This document shows positions 14,716 to 22,017 of a DNA stretch of 31,516 bases, piece by piece; within the stretch, counting starts at the first letter, position 1, and every line of letters begins with the position of its first letter. Source of the DNA: RYN-230 sp036509255 (GTDB taxonomy: Bacteria > Actinomycetota > Actinomycetes > Streptosporangiales > Streptosporangiaceae); assembly GCA_036509255.1 (NCBI GenBank), contig DATCFY010000130.1, positions 1 through 31,516 on the forward strand. The letters run 5' to 3'. Under the pieces are notes generated by a model. It had not been told where the DNA came from and did not search any database. It saw nothing but the letters and a program-made list of their open reading frames with translations. The position numbers and the translations under genes were made by a program.

Positions 14716-16116
14716 TTACAGATGGTTGAACCCGGCCGACTCCTCCTTCGACATGGGCACCGTCACCGGGTGCTTGCCGAAGTGGGCCACGGCCTTCTCG
14801 AAATCCTCCAGGAGCAGGGAGGCCATGTCCTGGCTCACGCCCAGGCGGACCAGGATGCGCTGGACGGGTATGTCGGAAGCGGAGCCGGTGAGGGTGTAGG
14901 CCGGCACCTGCCACCCCTGGGTGCGCAGCCGGTCGGCCAGGTCGAACAGCGTGTAGCCGGGATCGGCGCCTTCGCGGATGCGCCACGTGACCGTCGGGAT
15001 TCCCGTGCCCGGCGTGCTGTCACAGAGGAGCTCGAAGGGGCCCAGCTTGACGATCTCGGCCGCCAGGTACTGGCCGATCGCGTACGAGGCGTCGTGGATG
15101 CGCTTGTACCCCTCGTAGCCGAGGCGCAGGAAGTTGTAGTACTGCGCGATGACCTGCCCGGCCGGGCGGGAGAAGTTGACCTGGAAGACCGGCATGTCGC
15201 CGCCCAGGTAGTTGACGTGGAACACCAGATCCTCGGGGAGTTCCGCGCGGTCACGCCAGATAACCCAGCCGACGCCGAGGGGGGCCAGGCCGAACTTGTG
15301 CCCTGAGGTACTGATCGACTTGACCCGGGGGAGGCGGAAGTCGAAAACCACGTCCGGTGCGCAGAACGGGGCGAGGAACGCGCCGCTGGCCCCGTCCACA
15401 TGAATGTCGATGTCCAGGCCGGTCCTGGCCTGCAGCTCGTCGAGGGCCGCGGCCATGGCCTCGACCTGCTCGTAGGCGCCGGTGTAGGTGACGCCGAGCG
15501 TCGGCACGACCATGATCGTGTTCTCGTCTACCCGCTCGAGCATCGACGCGGGATCCATGGCGTAGCTGCCGTGGGCCATCGGGACCTCGCGCATCTCGAT
15601 GTCCCAGTAGCGGGCGAACTTGTGCCACACCACCTGCACCGGGCCGCACACCATGTTGGGGTTGTCGGTCGGCTTGCCCTCGGCTCGCCGCCGGGCCCGC
15701 CAGCGCCACTTGGCCGCCATGCCCGCCAGCATGCAGGCCTCCGAGGAGCCGATGGCCGATGCCCCCACGGTGTTGGCCGCCTCCGGCGCGTGCCACAGGT
15801 CGGCGAGCATGTGCACGCAGCGGGCCTCGATCTCCGCCGTCTGCGGGTACTCATCCTTGTCGATCATGTTCTTGTTGACCGAGAGCGCCATCAGGGCCAG
15901 CAGTTCGGGCTCCGCCCAGGTCTGGCAGAACGTGGCCAGGTTCTGGCGGGCGTTGCCGTCCAGCATCACCTCGTCCGACACCAGCTGGAACGCATCCCTG
16001 GCCAGGGTCTCGTCGCGGGGGAACCGGTACTTCGGCACGGGACTGGTCAGATTACGCCCGGCGAACACGCAGTCCTCCATCTGCTCGCGGACGGTGTCGC
16101 GCTCGTGCAGTGGCAT
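14716..16116 (-). CDS. gadB: glutamate decarboxylase (GadB type, PLP)
   Basis: A 466-residue cytosolic enzyme that turns glutamate into GABA and CO2 while consuming a proton, as used in acid resistance and GABA metabolism. HVDGASGAFLAPF precedes the PLP lysine, Lys274 in STSGHKFG (E. coli Lys276). GSSEACMLAGMAAKWRWR and the ...RPAGQVIAQYYNFLRLG segment are family signatures. Total length equals that of E. coli GadB (466), and its penultimate residue is also His465, which in E. coli shuts the active site at neutral pH. ATG at 16116 is preferred: AAGGAG lies 9 bases before it, while it directly abuts the alternative ATG at 16125. No glutamate/GABA antiporter gene is adjacent. Confidence 0.95.
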   Translation of the reverse strand: MPLHERDTVREQMEDCVFAGRNLTSPVPKYRFPRDETLARDAFQLVSDEVMLDGNARQNLATFCQTWAEPELLALMALSVNKNMIDKDEYPQTAEIEARCVHMLADLWHAPEAANTVGASAIGSSEACMLAGMAAKWRWRARRRAEGKPTDNPNMVCGPVQVVWHKFARYWDIEMREVPMAHGSYAMDPASMLERVDENTIMVVPTLGVTYTGAYEQVEAMAAALDELQARTGLDIDIHVDGASGAFLAPFCAPDVVFDFRLPRVKSISTSGHKFGLAPLGVGWVIWRDRAELPEDLVFHVNYLGGDMPVFQVNFSRPAGQVIAQYYNFLRLGYEGYKRIHDASYAIGQYLAAEIVKLGPFELLCDSTPGTGIPTVTWRIREGADPGYTLFDLADRLRTQGWQVPAYTLTGSASDIPVQRILVRLGVSQDMASLLLEDFEKAVAHFGKHPVTVPMSKEESAGFNHL

Positions 16117-16368
16117 GGTCGGCATCTCCTTGACCGGGAGCACTCCGCGGCCGGATACCCCCGGACGATCGCCGCGGCCATGCGCCCAGCCTCTTCGGGG
16201 ACGGAGTCCGGGTTGCTGGTTTCGATGCTGGCCGCACAGCCCGGGCCCGCCATCACCCGGTATGGGGGAGTTGGCCAGTGTTTGTGCGGGTCACCCGGGA
16301 CCGGCGGGGCGCGGTCCGGGCGAGATACGCCACGATCGCGGCATGCGTGCACCGAGACCCTGCACCAT

Positions 16369-16575
16369 GTCACCGCGGATGAACACGGCAACGAGTCGCG
16401 GTCAGCTGTCGAGTACGCCGTGCTCGACCGGGCCGGGCGGCTACAGCTGCCGAAGGAGCTGACTGAGCCGCTGGGCATGCGCGACCGCGTGCGCCTGGAG
16501 GCGGCCGGGGACCACATCGGCGTGTGGCCGGATACGCCGGCTGACCGTCCCGGGACCGGCCGGCCGGAGGACTGA
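16369..16575 (+). pseudogene. 3' remnant of an ABC-transporter ATPase gene (C-terminal tail only)
   Basis: The frame ending at 16575 encodes DEHGNESRSAVEYAVLDRAGRLQLPKELTEPLGMRDRVRLEAAGDHIGVWP. I recognise this as the C-terminal extension (VEEYAVLDRAGRLQLP...) found after the ATPase domain in many actinobacterial MacB/LolD-type ATP-binding proteins. No Walker motifs lie upstream, and no ATG or GTG start fits the frame just before the homologous part. The gadB gene and its upstream region occupy the place where the ATPase domain should be. The stop is one base before the ATG of the intact ATPase, as expected for a former operon. A short expressed protein from a TTG start cannot be excluded. 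Confidence 0.55.
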
Positions 16576-16576
16576 G

Positions 16577-17299
16577 ATGAGCCAGCCGTCCGGTACCGGC
16601 GTAACGGCGCAGGGCGCGCCCTTGATGGTGGAAGCCGTCGGGCTGACCCGGAGCTTCGGCCACGGCGCGGCCCAGGTTCAGGCGCTGCGCGGGGTGTCGC
16701 TGACCCTCCCCCGCGGCCAGCTCGTGGCGCTGCGCGGCCGGTCTGGCTCGGGCAAGACCACGCTGCTCAACATCATCGGTGCGCTGGACACGCCGGACAG
16801 CGGGATGGTGCTCGTTAACGGCCGGGACGTGGCCGCCATGGGGGACCGGGACCGGGACCGGACCGCGCTGCGCCGCTCGGCGGTCGCGTTCGTCTTCCAG
16901 TCCTTCGGGCTCATCCCGATCCTGTCCGCGGCCGAGAACATGGGCCTGCCGCTGCGCATCACGGGGGTGCGCCAGCGGGTGCGCGAGGAGCGGGTCCGCC
17001 TCATGCTCGACATCGTGGGCCTGGCCGACCACGCGCGCCAGCGCCCGGCCGAGCTGTCCGGCGGGCAGCAGCAGCGAGTGGCCATCGCCCGGGCGCTGGC
17101 CGGCGGCCCGCAGCTGCTGATCGCCGACGAGCCGACCGGGCAGCTCGACTCCGAGACCGGCCGCCAGATCATGCGGCTGCTGCGCACCGTGGTTCGCGCC
17201 GAGGGCGTCACCGCGATCGTGGCCACGCACGACCCGGCGTTCATCGACCTCGCCGACGTGGTGCTGCGCCTGGCCGATGGCCTGATCACCGTGGGCTGA
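16577..17299 (+). CDS. ABC transporter ATP-binding protein (MacB/LolD type)
   Basis: A 240-residue ATPase that would power a lipoprotein- or macrolide-type exporter permease. Walker A GRSGSGKT is at 54-61, the Q-loop Gln at about 108 (VFQSFGLIP), the signature LSGGQQQ at 160-166, Walker B LLIADEPT at 180-187 and the switch His218. The LIPILSAAENMGLPL stretch after the Q-loop is typical of the LolD/MacB branch. GGAGG lies 7 bases before the ATG. No permease (FtsX-like) gene is next to it: the next gene is convergent. It also lacks the C-terminal tail seen in the remnant directly upstream. It may work with a permease encoded elsewhere, or be what is left of a dismantled exporter. Confidence 0.92.
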   Translation: MSQPSGTGVTAQGAPLMVEAVGLTRSFGHGAAQVQALRGVSLTLPRGQLVALRGRSGSGKTTLLNIIGALDTPDSGMVLVNGRDVAAMGDRDRDRTALRRSAVAFVFQSFGLIPILSAAENMGLPLRITGVRQRVREERVRLMLDIVGLADHARQRPAELSGGQQQRVAIARALAGGPQLLIADEPTGQLDSETGRQIMRLLRTVVRAEGVTAIVATHDPAFIDLADVVLRLADGLITVG

Positions 17300-17302
17300 G
17301 CT

Positions 17303-17315
17303 GCCCCGGAGGGGC
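17303..17315. terminator. hairpin after the ABC ATPase gene
   Basis: GCCCC-GGA-GGGGC, starting 4 bases after the ATPase stop and lying between two convergent genes. The stem is short and lacks a T tract, so it is only a candidate bidirectional terminator. Confidence 0.35.
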
Positions 17316-17347
17316 GGATGGGACAAGACGGCCCGGGGTGGTGGCGG

Positions 17348-17905
17348 CTAGGCCCGGGAGTGCCGGTCGAGCAGGCCGGCCACGGCCAGGCCGGTGCTGG
17401 CCCCGATCAGCGAGCCGGTCACGGTGTCACCCGGGTAGTGCACTCCGGTGTGCACCCGCGAGTACGCCACCGCGGCGGCCAGGAAGCCCGAGCCCAGGGC
17501 GGCCCAGGGACGCTCCCGGCTGATAGCGGTGGCGAACGCGAACGCCGAGGCGGAATGGCCGGAGGGGAAGGAGGTGGAGTCGGGCATCCGGACCTGCCGT
17601 ACCCCGGGCACGCCGGCCCCGGCCCGGTCCGGCCGGGCCCGGTGGCCGAGCGGCTTGATAGCCAGGTTCACCAGCGCCGAGGTGGCCCCGATGGCCAGCG
17701 TGCCGCGGACTGCGGCCCGGCGGCCTGCCGGGCCTCCCGTGACGGCCAGCACCGCGGCCAGGGCCAGCCAGATCCGGGACTTGTCGGCGGCCCGGGAGAG
17801 CTGCCGCAGCGGCTCGTCCAGCGCCGGGGTGGGCGTGGCCGCGATGGCGTCGTACACAGCCCGGTCTACCGCCGCGAGCTGGCGGACCGCCCCCTGTCTG
17901 GTCAC
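17348..17905 (-). CDS. PAP2-family membrane phosphatase
   Basis: A 185-residue membrane enzyme of the type 2 phosphatidic acid phosphatase family. The three catalytic motifs are complete: KPLGHRARPDR, PSGHSASA and SRVHTGVHYPGD, which provide the Lys/Arg/His phosphate pocket and the nucleophilic His. Hydrophobic spans lie between and after them. It would dephosphorylate a lipid phosphate (phosphatidate, undecaprenyl or similar) at the membrane. The GTG start at 17905 has a TAGCAT hexamer 6 bases upstream and no ribosome binding site. It is divergent, by 83 bases, from a diacylglycerol-kinase-like gene. The two would act in opposite directions on the same kind of lipid. Confidence 0.9.
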   Translation of the reverse strand: MTRQGAVRQLAAVDRAVYDAIAATPTPALDEPLRQLSRAADKSRIWLALAAVLAVTGGPAGRRAAVRGTLAIGATSALVNLAIKPLGHRARPDRAGAGVPGVRQVRMPDSTSFPSGHSASAFAFATAISRERPWAALGSGFLAAAVAYSRVHTGVHYPGDTVTGSLIGASTGLAVAGLLDRHSRA

Positions 17906-17911
17906 GCGCGT

Positions 17912-17917
17912 ATGCTA
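17912..17917 (-). promoter_or_regulatory. -10 hexamer TAGCAT for the PAP2 gene, probably leaderless
   Basis: TAGCAT on the minus strand (TANNNT) ends 6 bases before the GTG start at 17905. The start has no Shine-Dalgarno sequence. No good -35 is visible. Confidence 0.4.
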
Positions 17918-17988
17918 CACGCAGGCAGAAAAGGCCCACGGGGAGCTACCCCGGGTCCCTGAGCCAGGGTGTACGCCGGGGGGACCGC

Positions 17989-19356
17989 GTGACACGTGGG
18001 GAAGTGAACCGCCCGACCGCGGGCGAACGGGTATCCGCGGTGGCGGCGCTGCTGGCCCTGATCGCCGCCGCCTGTCTCGCGATGCTGGGGATCGCGCTGC
18101 ACCTGGTGGCCATCCTCGTCGTCACCGTCGGCCTGCTGATCTGCGTGACCGGCGGCTGGTACGCGGTATCGCGGCGCGGCCTGGTCCGGATGACCGCGCT
18201 GCTGATCGTGGCGGCCGCGCTGGGCGGGACCGTCGCCGGCCTGTTCTTCGCGGGTATCCGCTGGCTGCTGCTGCTCCTGATCGCCGTGCTGGCCGGCCTG
18301 TCGGTGGCGGCCGCGCGGCACGCGCTGCGGCGCACCGACCAGGCCCTGCGGGCGGATTCAGCCCGGCTGGCCCGGCCCCGGCCGGCGGAGCATCCGGTTC
18401 TGATCATGAACCCGAGGTCCGGCGGCGGGAAGGCGGAGCGGTTCCAGCTCGCCACCGAGTGCCGGAGGCGGGGGATCGAGCCGGTCCTCCTCGAGCCAGG
18501 GGACGACCTGCGGGAACTCGCCGAGGATGCGGTCCGCCGGGGCGCGGACGTGCTCGGCATGGCCGGCGGGGACGGCTCGCAGGCGCTGGTCGCCTCCGTC
18601 GCGGCCCGGGCCGGCCTGGGGTACGTGTGCGTGCCTGCCGGGACCCGCAACCATTTCGCCCTCGACCTGGGCCTGGACCGCTCGGACGTGGTGGGGGCGC
18701 TGGACGCCTACGCGGACGGGCTGGAAAGGTCCATCGACCTGGCCGAGGTGAACGGCCGGACGTTCGTGAACAACGCCTCGCTGGGCCTGTACGCCCAGGT
18801 GGTCCAGGCCCCGGAGTACCGCGACGCAAAGCTGCGGACCGCAGCGGCCGTGCTGCCCGACCTGCTGGGCCCGGACGCCCCGCCGCTCGACCTGTGCTTC
18901 ACCGGATCAGACGGGGCGGAGCACCACACCGCCCACCTCATCCTGGTCTCCAACAACCCCTACCAGCTGGTGCCGACCGGCGGGGGCCTGGGCACCCGGG
19001 AGCGGATCGACGGCGGCGTGCTGGGCCTGGTGACGGTGACGATCACCGACGCGGCACAGGCCAGCCGGTTCCTGGCCCTCCAGGCGGCCGGTCAGGCGCG
19101 CCGGTTCAGCGGCTGGGCCGAATGGACCGCGCCGCGCTTCGAGATCCGCTCGGACGCACCGGTGCCGGTCGGCGTGGACGGTGAGGCGCTGATCCTGGAT
19201 CCTCCGCTGGTCTTCACGGTCAGGCCCATGGCGCTGCGGGTCCGGCTGCCCCGGCGGACGCTGCGGCGCTCGCCCGCGGCCCGGACTGTGCAGGTGCTGT
19301 CCGCGTCGACCGTGGCCGGGCTGGCCCGGGTGGCGGCCGGGGCGACGCCGGATTAG
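17989..19356 (+). CDS. diacylglycerol/sphingosine kinase-like protein with N-terminal membrane domain
   Basis: A 455-residue protein. Four predicted spans (about 14-36, 38-58, 66-88, 90-110) precede a cytosolic DAGK catalytic domain. LIMNPRSGGGK is at 138-148, the nucleotide motif GGDGS at 193-197 (Ser where Thr is usual), PAGTRNHFALDLGL near 212-225 and VNNASLGLYA near 260. The C-terminal half ends with the usual beta-sandwich and VDGEALILDPP. It would phosphorylate a lipid such as diacylglycerol with ATP. The start is GTG at 17989, preceded by GGGGGGA. It is divergent from the PAP2 phosphatase, and its stop is 8 bases from the convergent endonuclease-fold gene. Substrate not determinable from sequence. 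Confidence 0.9.
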   Translation: MTRGEVNRPTAGERVSAVAALLALIAAACLAMLGIALHLVAILVVTVGLLICVTGGWYAVSRRGLVRMTALLIVAAALGGTVAGLFFAGIRWLLLLLIAVLAGLSVAAARHALRRTDQALRADSARLARPRPAEHPVLIMNPRSGGGKAERFQLATECRRRGIEPVLLEPGDDLRELAEDAVRRGADVLGMAGGDGSQALVASVAARAGLGYVCVPAGTRNHFALDLGLDRSDVVGALDAYADGLERSIDLAEVNGRTFVNNASLGLYAQVVQAPEYRDAKLRTAAAVLPDLLGPDAPPLDLCFTGSDGAEHHTAHLILVSNNPYQLVPTGGGLGTRERIDGGVLGLVTVTITDAAQASRFLALQAAGQARRFSGWAEWTAPRFEIRSDAPVPVGVDGEALILDPPLVFTVRPMALRVRLPRRTLRRSPAARTVQVLSASTVAGLARVAAGATPD

Positions 19357-19364
19357 CGCCCGGC

Positions 19365-20144
19365 TCAGGCGAGGCTGAGCTGGGCCCTGATCGGCAGGTG
19401 ATCAGACCCGAGCGGGTCGAGCACGTCGGCGCCCGCGGCGGTGACGGGGCCCCGCAGCAGCATGTGGTCGAGCTGGATCAGCGGCCGCCCCGCCGGGAAG
19501 GTCCGGCCGCGCACGACCGGGCGGTAGCCCAGGGCGACCACCGTGGCCGGACGCGGCATGTTCAGGTCGCCCACGATGACGGTGGGCTCGGGCCCGCGGG
19601 TCACCGGCCCGCGGGCCGGCGGGTCCTCTGCCGCGGGGCTGGTGGCCAGCCTGCGCACCAGCAGGGCGAGCTGGACCGGGCTGGTGTAGCGGTGCGTCAG
19701 GTGGGTGTTCACCACGCGCAGCGTGCCCCCGCCGGGGGTGGCCACGGTGAGGACCTGTGCCGCCCGGCCGATCCGGTCGCCGGGCGCCCGGCCCAGCTCG
19801 ATCTCGCGGTAGCCGATGACCGGGAGCATGGTCAGCACGGCCAGGCCCCAGGTGCCTGATCCCTCGTCGGACCCGACGCCAAGGCGGGCGCGGCTGGTGT
19901 TCCGGGCGAGCCCGCGGTGGCGCACCTCGGCGCCGAGCGCGGCGGCCGCACCTGTCACGGCATCCGGCTGCGTCCCGGGCCGCCAGGCTTCCTGCAGGGT
20001 GATGACGTCCGCCTTGAGCCGGTGGCACGCTTCCGCGACGTCGAAGGGTGCGCCCCCGCCAGTCAGGCCCCCGTGCAGATTCAGGCTCGCGAGCGTGATG
20101 GGGCTGGCCTGGTTCGTCCTGGCCCCGGATAGCTCTTCGGTCAC
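19365..20144 (-). CDS. endonuclease/exonuclease/phosphatase-fold hydrolase
   Basis: A 259-residue metal-dependent hydrolase of the EEP superfamily. All catalytic blocks are visible in order: SLNLHGG (Asn), ITLQE (Glu for Mg2+), VVNTHLTH (His), VGDLNMP (Asp/Asn), IQLDHMLL (Asp) and GSDHLPI (catalytic Asp-His). There is no signal peptide or membrane span, so it acts in the cytosol. Members cleave phosphodiesters in DNA, RNA or lipids, or remove phosphates, and the sequence does not decide which. GTG at 20144 gives a complete fold. A CAGGAT hexamer 6 bases upstream may be a weak leaderless promoter. Its neighbours suggest a lipid phosphate link, but only by position. Confidence 0.88.
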   Translation of the reverse strand: MTEELSGARTNQASPITLASLNLHGGLTGGGAPFDVAEACHRLKADVITLQEAWRPGTQPDAVTGAAAALGAEVRHRGLARNTSRARLGVGSDEGSGTWGLAVLTMLPVIGYREIELGRAPGDRIGRAAQVLTVATPGGGTLRVVNTHLTHRYTSPVQLALLVRRLATSPAAEDPPARGPVTRGPEPTVIVGDLNMPRPATVVALGYRPVVRGRTFPAGRPLIQLDHMLLRGPVTAAGADVLDPLGSDHLPIRAQLSLA

Positions 20145-20170
20145 CGCTCTATCCTGCCCCGTCCCGGCCG

Positions 20171-20215
20171 GTGGCGGAGCCAGGACCAGCAGCGTGGCGG
20201 AGCCAGGACCAGCAG
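20171..20215. repeat. two tandem copies of a 22-base repeat
   Basis: GTGGCGGAGCCAGGACCAGC(AG) occurs at 20171-20192 and again at 20194-20215, identical, with one base between. It lies between the EEP gene start and the hairpin after glnA. The function is unknown; it may be a recent duplication. Confidence 0.9.
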
Positions 20216-20238
20216 GATGGCGCGGTCACCAGGAAATG

Positions 20239-20283
20239 CGGGAGGCCACCGGCCGCCGCGCTGCGGCGGCCGGTGGCCTCCCG
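20239..20283. terminator. strong 21-bp hairpin terminator downstream of glnA
   Basis: A perfect inverted repeat: arms 20239-20259 and 20263-20283 (GGGAGGCCACCGGCCGCCGC and its complement, plus one closing C-G pair) around a 3-base GCT loop. It lies 17 bases past the glnA stop. There is no T tract, as is common for actinobacterial terminators. Confidence 0.8.
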
Positions 20284-20299
20284 GTGGGGCTGCTACGAG

Positions 20300-21724
20300 T
20301 CAGACGTCGTAGTACATCGCGAACTCGTGCGGCGACGGGCGCAGCCGCACCGGGTCGAGTTCGTTGGACCTCTTGTACTCGATCCAGGTTTCGATGAGGT
20401 CCGGGGTGAACACGCCGCCCTCGAGCAGGTAGTCGTGGTCCTCCTCGAGCGTGTTGAGCACCGTCTCCAGGGAGCCCGGAACCTGCGGGATCGCCGCCGC
20501 CTCGTCCGGCGGGAGTTCGTACAGGTCCTTGTCCACCGGCTCGTGCGGCTCGATCTTGTTCTTGATGCCGTCGATGCCAGCCATCAGCATGGCGGAGAAC
20601 GCCAGATAGGGGTTGGCGGACGGGTCAGGCACCCGGAACTCCAGGCGCTTGGCCTTGGGGTTCGAGCCGGTGATCGGGATACGCACGCAGGCCGACCGGT
20701 TGCGCTGGGAGTAGACCAGGTTGACCGGTGCCTCGTAGCCCGGCACCAGGCGGTGATAGGAGTTCACCGTCGGGTTGGTGAACGCGAGCAGCGACGGTGC
20801 GTGCTTGAGCAGGCCGCCCACGTAGTACCGGCCGATATCGGACAGGCCCGCGTAGCCCACCTCGTCGTAGAAGAGCGGCGAGCCGTCCTTCCAGATGCTC
20901 TGGTGGCAGTGCATCCCGGAACCGTTGTCACCGAAGATCGGCTTGGGCATGAACGTGGCGGTCTTGCCGGCCGCCCGGGCGACGCTCTTCACCACGTACT
21001 TGTAGAGCATCAGGTTGTCGGCCTGCTTGAGCAGCGGGCCGAACAGGATGTCGATCTCCGCCTGCCCCGCGGTGCCGACCTCGTGGTGCTGCATCTCCAC
21101 GGTGAGGCCGACCTCGATCATCTTGCGGACCATCTCCGAGCGCAGGTCGGTGTAGTGGTCGACCGGTGGCACGGGGAAGTACCCGCCCTTGTACGGGGGC
21201 TTGGAACCGAGGTTCCCGCCCTCTTCCTCACGCCCGGTGTTCCAGGCGCCCTCAACCGAGTCGATGTAGTAGTAACCAGCGTTAGCCCCGGTGTCGTAGC
21301 GCACCGAGTCGAAGATGTAGAACTCAGCTTCCGGGCCGAAGAACGCGGTGTCCCCGATGCCGGTGCCCTTGAGGAACGTCTCCGCCTTGCGGGCGATGTT
21401 CCGCGGGTCACGGGTGTACGGCTCGCCGGTCAGCGGATCGTGCACGAAGAACGTGAGGTTCAGCGTCGGATGCTGGCGGAACGGGTCCATCACCGCGCTG
21501 GTCGGGTCGGGCATGAGGAGCATGTCCGACTCGTGGATCTGCTGGAAGCCTCGGATCGAGGAGCCGTCGAACATGCGGCCCTCGGTGAAAACCTTGTCGT
21601 CGAACGTCTCGGTGGGGACGGTGAAGTGCTGGATGGTCCCCGGCAGGTCACAGAACCTGACGTCGACGAACTGGACCTTGTTATCGCCGATGAACTTCAG
21701 TACCTCGTCGGCGTTGTTGAACAT
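20300..21724 (-). CDS. glnA: glutamine synthetase type I (beta)
   Basis: A 474-residue dodecameric enzyme that makes glutamine from glutamate, ammonia and ATP, the main ammonium assimilation step. The beta-grasp N-terminus has FVDVRFCDLPG and MFDGSSIRGF. FGPEAEFYIFD, the ATP-loop GKTATFMPKPIFGDNGSGMH and NRSACVRIP follow. The 25-residue GSI-beta insertion is present, and Tyr402 in DKDLYELPP corresponds to the adenylylation site (Tyr397 in E. coli). Activity is therefore likely controlled by GlnE. AGGGAGGG is 3 bases before the ATG at 21724; the TTG just before it is not the start. A GlnR box and a -10 (TATGTT) lie upstream, and a 21-bp hairpin follows. Confidence 0.98.
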   Translation of the reverse strand: MFNNADEVLKFIGDNKVQFVDVRFCDLPGTIQHFTVPTETFDDKVFTEGRMFDGSSIRGFQQIHESDMLLMPDPTSAVMDPFRQHPTLNLTFFVHDPLTGEPYTRDPRNIARKAETFLKGTGIGDTAFFGPEAEFYIFDSVRYDTGANAGYYYIDSVEGAWNTGREEEGGNLGSKPPYKGGYFPVPPVDHYTDLRSEMVRKMIEVGLTVEMQHHEVGTAGQAEIDILFGPLLKQADNLMLYKYVVKSVARAAGKTATFMPKPIFGDNGSGMHCHQSIWKDGSPLFYDEVGYAGLSDIGRYYVGGLLKHAPSLLAFTNPTVNSYHRLVPGYEAPVNLVYSQRNRSACVRIPITGSNPKAKRLEFRVPDPSANPYLAFSAMLMAGIDGIKNKIEPHEPVDKDLYELPPDEAAAIPQVPGSLETVLNTLEEDHDYLLEGGVFTPDLIETWIEYKRSNELDPVRLRPSPHEFAMYYDV

Positions 21725-21861
21725 CAACCCTCCCTGAACGGAGCTGGCACCGCGTTAGCTGGCACGTGTTGCCTCCCTGGGGCTGCCGCGGCTGAAGGCC
21801 GCAGAAAGGCGGCCACGCAGTGCTGGCCGCATAGGGGGTCTGCCTGCGGCAGGAACGTTTT

Positions 21862-21874
21862 GGAACATAGTTCC
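21862..21874. promoter_or_regulatory. palindrome GGAAC-ATA-GTTCC over the glnA -10
   Basis: A perfect inverted repeat with 5-base arms. It overlaps the proposed -10 hexamer TATGTT (minus strand, 21864-21869) of glnA. It could be an operator for a second regulator, or simply chance in an AT-richer patch. Confidence 0.35.
21864..21869 (-). promoter_or_regulatory. glnA: proposed glnA -10 hexamer TATGTT
   Basis: TATGTT on the minus strand lies 10 bases downstream of the last GlnR half-site. No -35 consensus is seen, which fits a promoter that needs the activator bound just upstream. It would give a leader of roughly 135 bases. Confidence 0.45.
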
Positions 21875-21879
21875 CGGCG

Positions 21880-21917
21880 ATTTCCCGGCCGTGTCTCTAG
21901 TGTTTCACACGTGTTAC
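21880..21917 (-). promoter_or_regulatory. GlnR binding region upstream of glnA (two a-b boxes)
   Basis: On the minus strand: GTAAC (21917-21913), 6 bases, GAAAC (21906-21902), 6 bases, GACAC (21895-21891), 6 bases, GAAAT (21884-21880). This matches the actinomycete GlnR pattern gTnAc-n6-GaAAc repeated in tandem, as described for Streptomyces glnA. All three spacers are exactly 6. It predicts nitrogen control of glnA. Confidence 0.82.
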
Positions 21918-22005
21918 GCCTCACCCTCCGTGACGCGCCTCGGCCACGGAAAGTCCTGGCGTGCCCGGCGATCAGGCCGTGCGCGGGCGCCGGCCGGGGC
22001 GAGGG

Positions 22006-22011
22006 TACCTT
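22006..22011 (+). promoter_or_regulatory. -10 hexamer TACCTT for the small RDD gene, probably leaderless
   Basis: TACCTT (TANNNT) ends 6 bases before the GTG start at 22018. The gap TAAAGG is too close to the start codon to serve as a ribosome binding site. Confidence 0.4.
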
Positions 22012-22017
22012 TAAAGG

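Noticed and set aside
16117..16517. Minus-strand open frame upstream of gadB (with ASIETSNPDSVPEEAGRMAAAIVRG)
   Set aside because: Looks slightly coding-like, but I could match it to no family, and it overlaps the ABC tail remnant. Possibly another decayed fragment; not supported enough to annotate.
21725..21860. Short upstream open frame in the glnA leader (about 18 codons from the ATG near 21830)
   Set aside because: No ribosome binding site or regulatory codon pattern; not distinguishable from chance.
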